From the NCBI GenBank assembly GCA_029880855.1, contig JAOUNS010000001.1:124001-188000 (forward strand): 64,000 nucleotides of DNA, written 5' to 3'. Position 1 is the first letter of the stretch. Each line of letters starts with the position of its first letter. The notes under the pieces were generated by a model, which saw only the letters and a list, made by a program, of their open reading frames with translations, was not told the DNA's origin and made no database searches. Below are positions 46,464 to 54,374 of this stretch, piece after piece. Source of the stretch: Gammaproteobacteria bacterium (lineage in GTDB: Bacteria > Pseudomonadota > Gammaproteobacteria > UBA6429 > Thiohalophilaceae). A program made the position numbers and the translations under genes.

Positions 46464-46646
46464 CTAACCTGTTTGCGGTGGGTCAAACCCTTCCACGTGC
46501 AGCAGACCACCCAATTCCCGGGCGGTGCGAAAGCGCCACTGTTGACCGCTGATGGGTTCCAACATCCCCACCAGATTGGCCCCGGCCGCCTGCCGGTCAC
46601 GGATATAGATATGCAGGATGTAATGTTCGCTGGTGTCCGTAGCCAT
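46464..46646 (-). CDS. Small conserved-type hypothetical protein
   Basis: A 60-residue protein starting at 46646 with an AGGA ribosome site. The pattern EHYILHIYIRDRQ...GMLEPISGQQWRFRTARELG and then a leucine-rich end matches a class of small proteins (about 60 residues, HYLLRIY...VE...F...EL..LL) found scattered in gammaproteobacteria. Function unknown. It is an isolated gene next to the repeat block. Confidence 0.5.
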   Translation of the reverse strand: MATDTSEHYILHIYIRDRQAAGANLVGMLEPISGQQWRFRTARELGGLLHVEGFDPPQTG

Positions 46647-47002
46647 AGCCGAATCCTGTTAAGGTGTTAATGGCTACACGCTACACCCGACAGGGTCACA
46701 GCCAGGTCACAGGAAGGGGTGGTTGGTGATTTTTTTCACCACAACTTGGGGAAACTGGAAGGGCAGAGAGGGATGGCCCAATACTGCGCGAGTCATAAAC
46801 CAGCCCAAGCCTTGAAGCTCAACTGGCCTGGGCGTATGCTCGTGCTGTGGGGCGTTATATTGGTGTGAAACACCTCTTCTAGAAATCAAACGTAATATTC
46901 GAATACGATGATATTTAGTCTTGAATTTAGACCAGGGCGGAAACCGGTTTCACGTGATTCAATAAATAATCCATCTGTCTCTTTTATCTAACGAGGTGCC
47001 TA
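46647..47002. other. Gene-free stretch before the secreted unknown
   Basis: I see no coding frame here. A weak hairpin (CCCAAGCC/GGCCTGGG near 46803-46829) and a GTTATAT near 46854 slightly recall an attC site, but the halves do not pair as required. Confidence 0.4.
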
Positions 47003-48433
47003 ATGGAATGGACATATAGAGTAGCAATTGCAATAGTTTTATTTTTGGCGAATAATTTTTCCCACGCAGCACTAACCAATGAAGAGATTTCAAAATACTT
47101 AACAGGTAATTGGCATGGTAAGCTTTATGGAAAAAAAATCGAAATTGCCATATGGCCCCCAAGTAAGGAGATTCTTTTCCTTAACACTAATATGGTCGCT
47201 GGATATTTATATTCTCCGGCTGATGATTGTTTCACAGAGATTGCATTTGTTTTAGTCGGAACGTTTAGCATAAGTGAACTCAAACAAGTTACCGGGAAAC
47301 ACCCAAACTGTGCTTCGCTGTCGAGAGGAAATGGAACTTTTTCGATCAATGACAAAAAGCAAATACTCGACATTGCTATCAATTCCATAAATGCTGGCAA
47401 CTTTAGTTCCGCCAATGCAAATGTAAGCCTTCGCAGGGCAGCGCTCTCAAGAGAAATGGAAAAATTTCTCGTCTCCTTCAGGCCAAAATGGTACAGGCCG
47501 AAAGAGGAAGATCTTGCACTACTTAAGAGACAAGGAAAGTCGAAAAATTCAGGTTTCGCACCTTCAGCAGATGTTCAGGAGAATAAATACAGCACAAAAA
47601 ATGGCTTGATCGTAAGACCTCTGGAATATTGGGTAAGATTCAGCACCCCTGAGTTTAGGAATATATTCGAAGGTGACTTTACCAATGCAAATGATAACGT
47701 GATATTTATGCTCACTTACTACGGATATCAGAATTGGTTTTCTAATAAATGCCCACATTTGATACCAGAAGGTTCACCAAGTCGTACATTTATTAGAGAA
47801 GAATATTATGGTAACGATTTATTTCCTTCCAGAACAATAAATGAAGGTAAAGTGTTTGTACGACGAGAGTATTGGAATAAATATCAGGAATTATCACGTC
47901 AAGCCGGTGAATTGATAGCAAAAACAGGGTTGGCTCAAATGAGAAGCGCCATGTCTGGTCAACGACCTTCGCTCAGTGACATCATAAAATATCCTAAAGA
48001 AATAGGTGGTCAAGTATTCGGCATAGGTGCCGACCTTGCTATTATTTTTGCACAGGAGACTTGTGAAAGTGGTTTTAATCGACAGTTTTCTGAAAACTTA
48101 CGTAGATTCGCTTATGGTATGCCAGTTCTGCAAAAGGTGAACAATAGACATTTCGACTATTCTAAACATGATAGCGGCTTACGGAATGCACTAATAAAAA
48201 GTATCGCGTCAACCTGTACGACATATTATGCTGATAATTCAGCAATGAATAATTCTGATCTATTACGGTGGTGTAAATGTATTGGTGATAGATTGACACC
48301 CACAATGAAAGCCGAGGATAAAAAGGAGGTCATTTCAAAACCAAAGACTCTCGACTGGATTGTGCGGGGCGGTTATGAATTTAATGACCCAAAATATCGC
48401 TACACATTAGAAGTAGAAAAATGTAGAAGATAA
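47003..48433 (+). CDS. AT-rich hypothetical secreted protein
   Basis: A 476-residue protein with a signal peptide (cleavage near SHA, about residue 23) and no domain I recognise. Residues 35-140 look like a beta-rich domain (GNWHGKLYGKKIEIAIWPP, RGNGTFSIND). The rest is mixed with several cysteines, including CTTYY and RWCKCIGD near the end, which suggests disulfides outside the cytoplasm. Base composition is much more AT-rich than the core, consistent with transfer. It lies within the island between the 150-bp direct repeats, with the KAP-like NTPase on the opposite strand. Confidence 0.65.
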   Translation: MEWTYRVAIAIVLFLANNFSHAALTNEEISKYLTGNWHGKLYGKKIEIAIWPPSKEILFLNTNMVAGYLYSPADDCFTEIAFVLVGTFSISELKQVTGKHPNCASLSRGNGTFSINDKKQILDIAINSINAGNFSSANANVSLRRAALSREMEKFLVSFRPKWYRPKEEDLALLKRQGKSKNSGFAPSADVQENKYSTKNGLIVRPLEYWVRFSTPEFRNIFEGDFTNANDNVIFMLTYYGYQNWFSNKCPHLIPEGSPSRTFIREEYYGNDLFPSRTINEGKVFVRREYWNKYQELSRQAGELIAKTGLAQMRSAMSGQRPSLSDIIKYPKEIGGQVFGIGADLAIIFAQETCESGFNRQFSENLRRFAYGMPVLQKVNNRHFDYSKHDSGLRNALIKSIASTCTTYYADNSAMNNSDLLRWCKCIGDRLTPTMKAEDKKEVISKPKTLDWIVRGGYEFNDPKYRYTLEVEKCRR

Positions 48434-48528
48434 GAAAAAACCGTGCCAGAGAACAATTGTATCTAATATAGCTGGTTGCTCATATACCAGAACTTATCGG
48501 AACAATGACACAGGACTCAGGGTCAGAC

Positions 48529-48620
48529 TGAACCTCCCCCAGTTTAACGGACACTTTAAATCGGAGGCTGGAGCCTCCCAAAAGGAGTGACCCCATGAGC
48601 AGAACAGGTCAACGTATATC
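48529..48620 (+). mobile_element. Remnant of an IS3-like insertion sequence end
   Basis: A segment beginning TGAACCTCCCCCAGTTTAACG resembles the left terminal repeat of IS3-family elements. It is followed by a GGAGTGACC ribosome site and an ATG (48595) opening MSRTGQRIS before a stop in the neighbouring repeat. The rest of the element is missing. The identification rests on the look of the end and start only. Confidence 0.4.
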
Positions 48621-48645
48621 GTAAAGGGCTACGACCCCTTTAATC
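48621..48645. repeat. Short copy of the AAAGGGCTACGACCCCTTT repeat
   Basis: The same near-palindrome as in the two long repeat blocks (46393 and 51518 ends). It joins the IS-like remnant and supplies the stop codon of the NTPase gene on the minus strand, so it may mark a recombination joint. Confidence 0.6.
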
Positions 48646-50238
48646 CCCTGGTGGGTTGTCTAACATTACGCACTGATCTTGGTCGTTCTTTAGAATCTCT
48701 TCAGCAATGGCAGCAGAATCTCTAAGCATAATCACAACATTCTGCAATCTCAATGCAGATTGTTGTTTGTTTATTAAATCTGGAGATTGATATAGCTGCT
48801 GAACAATCTTAAGCCTTACCCTAAAACGAGACAACAACTCAAACAAACTTCGATATGCTTCACTATCTTTTAGTTGCAACTGTTCTTCATTGTCTCTACT
48901 CCACTCCTCAAGGAGAGAAAAAATATTTTCTTGAGCCAACAAGTTTTTATTTTCAAACATGTCTTCGCCTAATATTCTATAAATATCCAGCTTGCAAGAT
49001 TCCGACAAATCTGATCTTATCACTTCGCTTATTATAACTTTCGATTCTTCATTGATAATACTTATAAGCGCATTGAATAAAGCGATTTTCCCCAATTCAA
49101 CAGGTTTTGATTTTAAACAGATATCAGCCAACCTTACCGCCTCCCTAAGATTCCCGCCGCTTAATATTCCAATTGAAGTTTGTGCATTATGTTCAATCAA
49201 CCCTGGACTACGTTGTTCTAATAAATCTGCGCATTGTTCCGGCAAAATCGGCAAAGTATCGATCACTGTATAAAATGAACTATGAAACTCATCTCTTTCT
49301 AATATAGAACCAAGATTGAGTGTCTTTCTGGCCTCATCAGAAACCGATATAAAAAAGTGGACGCCATCTACTTCGAATATTCCTTTGATGTCTCTGAGAA
49401 GCTTTTTGGCTGTTTCAGCATCATGTAGCTTATCAAGTTCATCTATCCCAATCACTACTGGGCCGGAGACACTTTGAGATACCAAGCGTATAAAATTGCG
49501 AAATTCATATACCAACGATGCAATAGTTAAAGCACGTTCTGCCAGATCTTGTTTCTGGCTAACTTTAAAATCAAAGCTCGACTTAAAACCGAGTTTAGCT
49601 GTTGATTCTAACCCTCTACTTTGAGTTTCCGAATACCGCAATCGTTGTCGAAGATCGTTTGCCTGACTATACAGCAATACTGAAATGTGTCTTTTAGAAT
49701 ACATAGCAAAAAATGAAGCCATTGCAAGATAAACAGACCCAAACCAGACAATAGCCATTGTTAACTGCAAAACAACATCACTTAGCAAATATGGCTTTGT
49801 GTGAAAAAACATATTGCTATAATTCCTGAGCAACTCTGATGGGTAGTTACCATTCATATACATAAAAAACAGATTAGCTATACATATTGAAAACAACCAG
49901 ACAGAGGAAAATCTGCTATACCATCGTGGAGCACCACTGGAAAATTTAAGCTGAACCTCATGAGCAAAATTATCAGCCAGGGTAGTCAAGAATGGTTCAG
50001 CACCATAGTCACTTGGTGTTGGAAACCATAGACCCACCCCGCCCTTTTCACGCGCCATCTCAACACATCTTGAAATTAACCAGGTTTTTCCGGAACCGCG
50101 CGGTCCGCCAATGCCATACGCGCCACCATTACTATTTAAAATTGATTCCAGCCGATACCAGCTTTGATAAGAAACAAAGTCTGCAACATTAAATGCCCGA
50201 AAGACGCTTTGTTTTGTATTATTCTCAGAATCCGTCAT
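48640..50238 (-). CDS. KAP-like membrane P-loop NTPase
   Basis: A 532-residue ATPase with Walker A GGPRGSGKTW (residues about 43-52) and Walker B VVIGIDELDKL (near 265). Two membrane segments (about 110-130 and 155-180) are inserted between them, the layout of KAP-family NTPases. A sensor-like segment FFISVSDEARKT follows. KAP NTPases occur in phage-defence and other accessory islands and are thought to act at the membrane; the exact role is unknown. AT-rich, so probably acquired. The last residues run into the short repeat at 48621-48645, so the natural C-terminus may be altered. Confidence 0.75.
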   Translation of the reverse strand: MTDSENNTKQSVFRAFNVADFVSYQSWYRLESILNSNGGAYGIGGPRGSGKTWLISRCVEMAREKGGVGLWFPTPSDYGAEPFLTTLADNFAHEVQLKFSSGAPRWYSRFSSVWLFSICIANLFFMYMNGNYPSELLRNYSNMFFHTKPYLLSDVVLQLTMAIVWFGSVYLAMASFFAMYSKRHISVLLYSQANDLRQRLRYSETQSRGLESTAKLGFKSSFDFKVSQKQDLAERALTIASLVYEFRNFIRLVSQSVSGPVVIGIDELDKLHDAETAKKLLRDIKGIFEVDGVHFFISVSDEARKTLNLGSILERDEFHSSFYTVIDTLPILPEQCADLLEQRSPGLIEHNAQTSIGILSGGNLREAVRLADICLKSKPVELGKIALFNALISIINEESKVIISEVIRSDLSESCKLDIYRILGEDMFENKNLLAQENIFSLLEEWSRDNEEQLQLKDSEAYRSLFELLSRFRVRLKIVQQLYQSPDLINKQQSALRLQNVVIMLRDSAAIAEEILKNDQDQCVMLDNPPGD

Positions 50239-50535
50239 ATCTATTGAGCTTCAAAGTGTATAAGAATACATAAATAGGGGTAAAAGTGGACAAAGCAGAC
50301 TTTAAATAAGTACAGAGTTCTGCACCACTCGTCCAAGTCTGCTCCGAAATCTCCGGGTTGTAAAACCCGAAATATGGGTTGTTTACCCACTAAGGCAGCA
50401 ACCTGTCAATTTCAGGTATGCGAAAGATTAAATAATAATCAATTCATTATTTTTTCCACTAACCCGCAATATATTGCGTGGTGTTATTGTCTTGCCGCTC
50501 ATACAGTTGGGTTTACTACACAAGCCCCGACAAGT
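50239..50535. other. Gene-free stretch
   Basis: I see no coding frame, RNA gene or clear repeat between the divergent NTPase and phosphoesterase-like genes. A short CGGGTTGTAAAACCCG hairpin lies at about 50355-50370. The promoters of both genes should be here. Confidence 0.4.
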
Positions 50536-51261
50536 ATGCCCCTCAAACTCCACATCCTCAGCGATCTCCACATTGAAACAGGTGGTTTTGTGTTGCCTGA
50601 GTCCGATGCGGATGTGTTGGTGTTGGCGGGGAATGTGGGGAGAGGTGCGGGTGGTTTGGTCTGGTTACGACATCAGGGTTTCACCAAACCGGTTATTTAT
50701 GTCCCCGGACCGTATGAGTTGTGTGGTCAGGGTTTGGCGGTGTTGGCTGAGTTGAAGGAGTCCGCGCCGCCTGGTGTGCATGTTCTGGTATCGGATTCGG
50801 TGGTGTCAGCAGGTGTGCGTTTTATCGGCGCGATGGTCTGGACCGATGCCGGTCAGCTCAATGCGCCTGAGTGCTTTTTTTCACCTTCCGGCTCCAGCCC
50901 GGTTCTGTTTGATCCGCTGTTGATGCAGGAGTTGGGTATCCTCACCCCACAGGATGCGGTTCGTTTGCATCACCAAAGCAGGGAGAGACTGGTCTCTCTT
51001 CTGTCCCAACCCTTTTCCGGCAAGACTCTGGTCATCACCACTCACGCACTTGTCTCCGCCAATCAACGCCCGCTTTATACCAACCACCGACCCAACCGCA
51101 CCTTTATCCGTCAATTCGACCCGCTGGTCAAACAGACCCAACCCGCACTCTGGATACACGGTGGTGTGGCGGAGGAAATTGACATGAAGGTTGCAGGGTC
51201 ACGAATAGTGAGCCGGCCAGTCAATCAAAAAGAAGGACTGACGAAATTATTTAACGTTTAG
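50536..51261 (+). CDS. Degenerate metallophosphoesterase-like protein
   Basis: A 241-residue protein that follows the calcineurin-like phosphoesterase pattern closely (LHILSDLHIETGGFVLP, DADVLVLAGNVG, GVRFIGAMVWTD), but most metal ligands are changed. The second motif reads LAGN instead of LAGD, GNHE is replaced by GPYE (residues 58-61), the THHAP motif by TTHAL, and the final GHTH by GGVA. Only the first D-x-H (Asp10, His12) remains. Hydrolytic activity is therefore unlikely. It may be a binding protein or a decaying gene, although the frame is intact. The ATG at 50536 matches the family start. Confidence 0.75.
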   Translation: MPLKLHILSDLHIETGGFVLPESDADVLVLAGNVGRGAGGLVWLRHQGFTKPVIYVPGPYELCGQGLAVLAELKESAPPGVHVLVSDSVVSAGVRFIGAMVWTDAGQLNAPECFFSPSGSSPVLFDPLLMQELGILTPQDAVRLHHQSRERLVSLLSQPFSGKTLVITTHALVSANQRPLYTNHRPNRTFIRQFDPLVKQTQPALWIHGGVAEEIDMKVAGSRIVSRPVNQKEGLTKLFNV

Positions 51262-51269
51262 TCCTTTAT

Positions 51270-51336
51270 GGGTTCAGTGAACAATGCTTGCTGATATTCA
51301 TGTCAGCTTATATCAGCAACAATTATTCACTGACCC
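51270..51336. mobile_element. Palindromic REP-like element 3 (GGGTCAGTGA type)
   Basis: Arms at 51270-51297 and 51310-51336 pair over about 23 bases with a few mismatches (GGGT-CAGTGAA, TTGCTGATAT parts). It lies 9 bp after the phosphoesterase-like gene and could also act as its terminator hairpin. Confidence 0.5.
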
Positions 51337-51364
51337 TGTTTTCGTCAGTTTGATTAACGGCTGT

Positions 51365-51518
51365 TCATCTCTCACTGTCTGGTGAGTAACGCAGAGAACG
51401 CGGTGCCGCAGAGGGCGCAGAGATAATTAAATGTGTGGAGTAGGTTGCGGGTGAGCCGGCGAACCCCAACGATTGTTTTGCCCTGGTATTCTTGTAAAGG
51501 GCTACGACCCCTTTAATC
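51365..51518. repeat. Long dispersed repeat, copy 2 (right flank of accessory island)
   Basis: Same order of motifs as 46243-46393 and the same orientation: AACGCAGAGAACGC, GCGAACCCCAACGATTGTTT and CTTGTAAAGGGCTACGACCC. The two copies bracket about 5 kb that includes the AT-rich genes. Confidence 0.75.
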
Positions 51519-51755
51519 CAGGTGACGACCGACAAAAAAAACCAATATATATTGGTCGTCAAAAAGGCCTGGGCCGAACCGTTATCGGCATGCAAGAACG
51601 ACCCCGCCATAAAAGACAAAGAACCAAATTAGCAACGACTCATTAATTTGCTGCGCACAATTAACCGACATGTGGATTGTATGCCAATCCCTTCTCTGGA
51701 TTACACAAAGCCAGACCGCAAATCATCAAAATTGCCGGCCGGATACGAAGCGCTT

Positions 51756-52646
51756 TTATTCGACCCCATTATTTCTGTCGAGGTTACGTGGGTCAAATAA
51801 ACCTGGCAATAAATGATGATTTTTATGGTAGTAGGCGCCGAATAGCAGCGTGTTAATAACCCTATAGTAAATCCCCTTGTCGATGTTCAGCACTTGGTAC
51901 CGGCCATCACCTGTACTGCGGTGTGTTACCCAGTTGAAGTGAATAAAAAATGCTGTTTGTGCAATAAAGGCAGGCACATAGAATAAAACGAAACCGAGTG
52001 GATTAAGCAGTAAAAAAATAAAAAATGCTCGTAACAGACGATTTATAACCAGCAATGATTTCGTTATCTCCCATTCCAATCTGTGATGTTTACGGTCTGC
52101 AAACGTTTTTTTGTAGAGGTCGCCAATGCGATCAATCATGGCCTTTTTCATAAAACCACCAAACTCCAGAAAATCCTTTTCTCCTGTCGGATGGGGGTCC
52201 AGTATGGGGTCATCGGTATGTTTGTGATGCAATGTATGAATCACGCACCAGCCTGGGTAGCCTATTAATAATGGCACAGAAAGGAGTTCCCCAATAAGCC
52301 GACTCAACCAATTCCTGCCGAGTGCATGATGGCCTGCCAGGTGAACAAACGCGAGGGCATACAGGCCAAATAAAATACCCAAAAAAGGCAGCAATATATA
52401 CCAATCGTGTAGAGGTTGCCGGCTCATGAAAAAGAACAGGATTGTGTAGGAGAGTCCGCAAAGTATAACCGTCACCAGCCCGCCGAGCGCCAGGGGTAGC
52501 AGCAGCACTATCCATGGCCAATACAGTGCCATGTCAAACCACGGCGAGTAAGCTGTTAAACAGGCGAGCGCCAATATAAAAGCACCTGCGTTGCCAAGAT
52601 AATATCTGAACAAAAAATGTGGATCTGAAAGAAATCGTTTTAGCAT
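51756..52646 (-). CDS. Membrane fatty acid desaturase
   Basis: A 296-residue membrane protein with the three histidine boxes of acyl-lipid desaturases: HLAGHH (residues 102-107), HTLHH (137-141) and HKNHH near residue 280. Together they bind the di-iron centre. Membrane segments flank them. It introduces a double bond into a fatty acid or a related carbon chain; the exact substrate is open. The ATG at 52646 (MLKRFLSDPHF) is favoured over the longer frame to 52742. It stands alone. Confidence 0.88.
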   Translation of the reverse strand: MLKRFLSDPHFLFRYYLGNAGAFILALACLTAYSPWFDMALYWPWIVLLLPLALGGLVTVILCGLSYTILFFFMSRQPLHDWYILLPFLGILFGLYALAFVHLAGHHALGRNWLSRLIGELLSVPLLIGYPGWCVIHTLHHKHTDDPILDPHPTGEKDFLEFGGFMKKAMIDRIGDLYKKTFADRKHHRLEWEITKSLLVINRLLRAFFIFLLLNPLGFVLFYVPAFIAQTAFFIHFNWVTHRSTGDGRYQVLNIDKGIYYRVINTLLFGAYYHKNHHLLPGLFDPRNLDRNNGVE

Positions 52647-53007
52647 ATTAGTAACCCTGAGGTTCACCCTGACCCCCACATTAAGGAATGAAATATTAAC
52701 CGGAGAACTACAGCAACCAATGGACAGACCATCTATTCTCATGAGAAGTCTGCACCGAAATTCTCGACAAGTAAAACAAAAAATCCAGCCTGACTATTTC
52801 TGTTTTATACTATATCCCTGTCAAGATCAGGTATGTTTATGTATAATATTTTAATCAATATATTTGTTTCTGCTGACCGCACCATGTTGGCCAAGTCATT
52901 GACTTGCCCTCTTAAGTTCAAACGGCTTTGTCAAATAAACTGTCTCCGTTCCTGTCTTATTCCGCAAGGCAATGGTGCTCTCCTGTCATTTATTAATACC
53001 CGATCAC
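52647..53007. other. Gene-free stretch
   Basis: I see no supported gene. The minus strand at about 52662-52680 carries GGGGGTCAGGGTGAACC, which resembles one arm of the palindromic elements, without a matching second arm. A 67-codon frame at 52833-53036 lacks coding character. Confidence 0.4.
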
Positions 53008-53448
53008 TTACATCACCAAATACTTTGATGAATTGATTAAATTTTTAATGATTTTAATTGTATTGATAACAGCTGCAACAAGGAACAGTGCCAATGCAGC
53101 GACAGTCAGGTAATAACCTGACACGGGTTGGTTTTCACTTTCAACCATTACCACGATTATTAATAAACCTGCACCAAGCATAACCTCGGTGAGGTTCATA
53201 ACCAGCGATTCCTGCAGGTTGCGTCTCGCTGCTGCAAGGATGACCAACAGGATGGGGAATATCATTGCCGCTACTGTCAGCACTGTTTTCATATCTGCAT
53301 GTTTATATGCGGTATAGGCATATATCAGATTCATGCCGGTGCGTTGCTCTGCACCATTCACAGAGGGCACAAGAGCGGTTTCCGATATAGGCAGAAACAA
53401 TGCTGTCAGCAACAAAACAGCGGCTATTCGTTTAAGCAATATGATCAT
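53008..53448 (-). CDS. Hypothetical four-segment membrane protein
   Basis: A 146-residue hydrophobic protein with membrane segments at about residues 7-24, 57-74, 84-103 and 111-130. A short polar loop after the first segment (SVNGAEQRTGMNLIYAY) faces the periplasm if the start is inside. I do not recognise a family. It follows the hypothetical gene at 53548-54060 on the same strand, about 100 bp away. Confidence 0.6.
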   Translation of the reverse strand: MIILLKRIAAVLLLTALFLPISETALVPSVNGAEQRTGMNLIYAYTAYKHADMKTVLTVAAMIFPILLVILAAARRNLQESLVMNLTEVMLGAGLLIIVVMVESENQPVSGYYLTVAALALFLVAAVINTIKIIKNLINSSKYLVM

Positions 53449-53547
53449 ATCCCGGAATTTCTCTATACTGGTTAATAATCAATGATGTCGCAGCCCTTCT
53501 CAATGGCTATATAGCAGATTACGCAGCAATACCAAATATATCCGGTT

Positions 53548-54060
53548 TTAATCATCGCCAAATATATTCCCCATCGCGCTCTCACAGGGTATCCAGTAGT
53601 GGTTCTTGTCAAACTCCACCCAGACTGCTTTATCAGCCACATGCTCAAACAACCGCTTCGCTGCCACCAAACCTTCCACTTCAGCCACCTCAATGACGCG
53701 GTCCGACTCATCCCAGGTGAGGTAATCGGACAAGAAGTTGATTTCCCATCCAACCAGGGCTATTTGATAATACGGCAGGTCTCTGATGAAATCATACATA
53801 TGCAGGCTGAGGTCGAGGCATTCTTCATCATCCATCTCACGGTGTTGACCGGTATCGTATGATACGGCAAAGCCGACATTTTTTGGTGTCACATGTTGTT
53901 GTGGTTGATAAGGTCCATCCACTGTCACAAAGGTATGGCTCAATGGATGAAACTCGATGTCCCGAAATGGTTTTATTCTCTGCGCAAGCAGAGCGGCAAA
54001 CGCAGAGTGATCCACTTCATCATCAAGAAAACTGATCTGTAAATCAAAGCAAATCGCCAT
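53548..54060 (-). CDS. Hypothetical acidic soluble protein
   Basis: A 170-residue acidic protein without signal peptide or membrane segment. It is rich in aromatic residues and Asp/Glu (DDEECLDLSLHMYDFIRDLP), a composition often seen in immunity-type proteins of polymorphic toxin systems; this is a loose analogy, not a family match. It begins MAICFDLQISF. The neighbouring accessory genes include other small soluble proteins of this kind (56209, 61430). Confidence 0.6.
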   Translation of the reverse strand: MAICFDLQISFLDDEVDHSAFAALLAQRIKPFRDIEFHPLSHTFVTVDGPYQPQQHVTPKNVGFAVSYDTGQHREMDDEECLDLSLHMYDFIRDLPYYQIALVGWEINFLSDYLTWDESDRVIEVAEVEGLVAAKRLFEHVADKAVWVEFDKNHYWIPCESAMGNIFGDD

Positions 54061-54374
54061 TATTAAACTATCGCACGGTGAAATAAAACGGTTCTTATTA
54101 TCGACTCAAAGTGAATTCGATTCCATATTTTTATACAACCCTGTCCCGACCATCGAATAACATTAATCCATTCAATCTCTACAAATAACGACTCTGTTCA
54201 TTTTATAACCAAATCTGTTTGGTTCAGTTTCAAAACATTTTATCACCCCGTAATCCAGTTTCATCTGTTTATATCAAAATCAGCGTTATTACCGACACCT
54301 CTTCGAGTTTCCACACTTCCCCCTGAACTGTTAGAATTGCCATATTCCAATAACAAGCGTAAAGGGAAGTAAAA
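54061..54374. other. Gene-free AT-rich stretch
   Basis: An AT-rich divergent region between two genes read in opposite directions. I see nothing in it beyond the expected promoters. Confidence 0.4.

Noticed and set aside
46388-46600. 70-codon minus-strand frame overlapping the 46464-46646 gene
   Set aside because: It is another frame across the same stretch and runs into the repeat; the 60-codon frame has the family-like pattern and ribosome site.
46803-46860. Possible second attC site before the secreted unknown
   Set aside because: There is a weak stem and a GTTATAT, but the end boxes do not pair and the spacing does not fit.
52833-53036. 67-codon frame in the gap after the desaturase
   Set aside because: No ribosome site, no signal peptide pattern and poor codon character.
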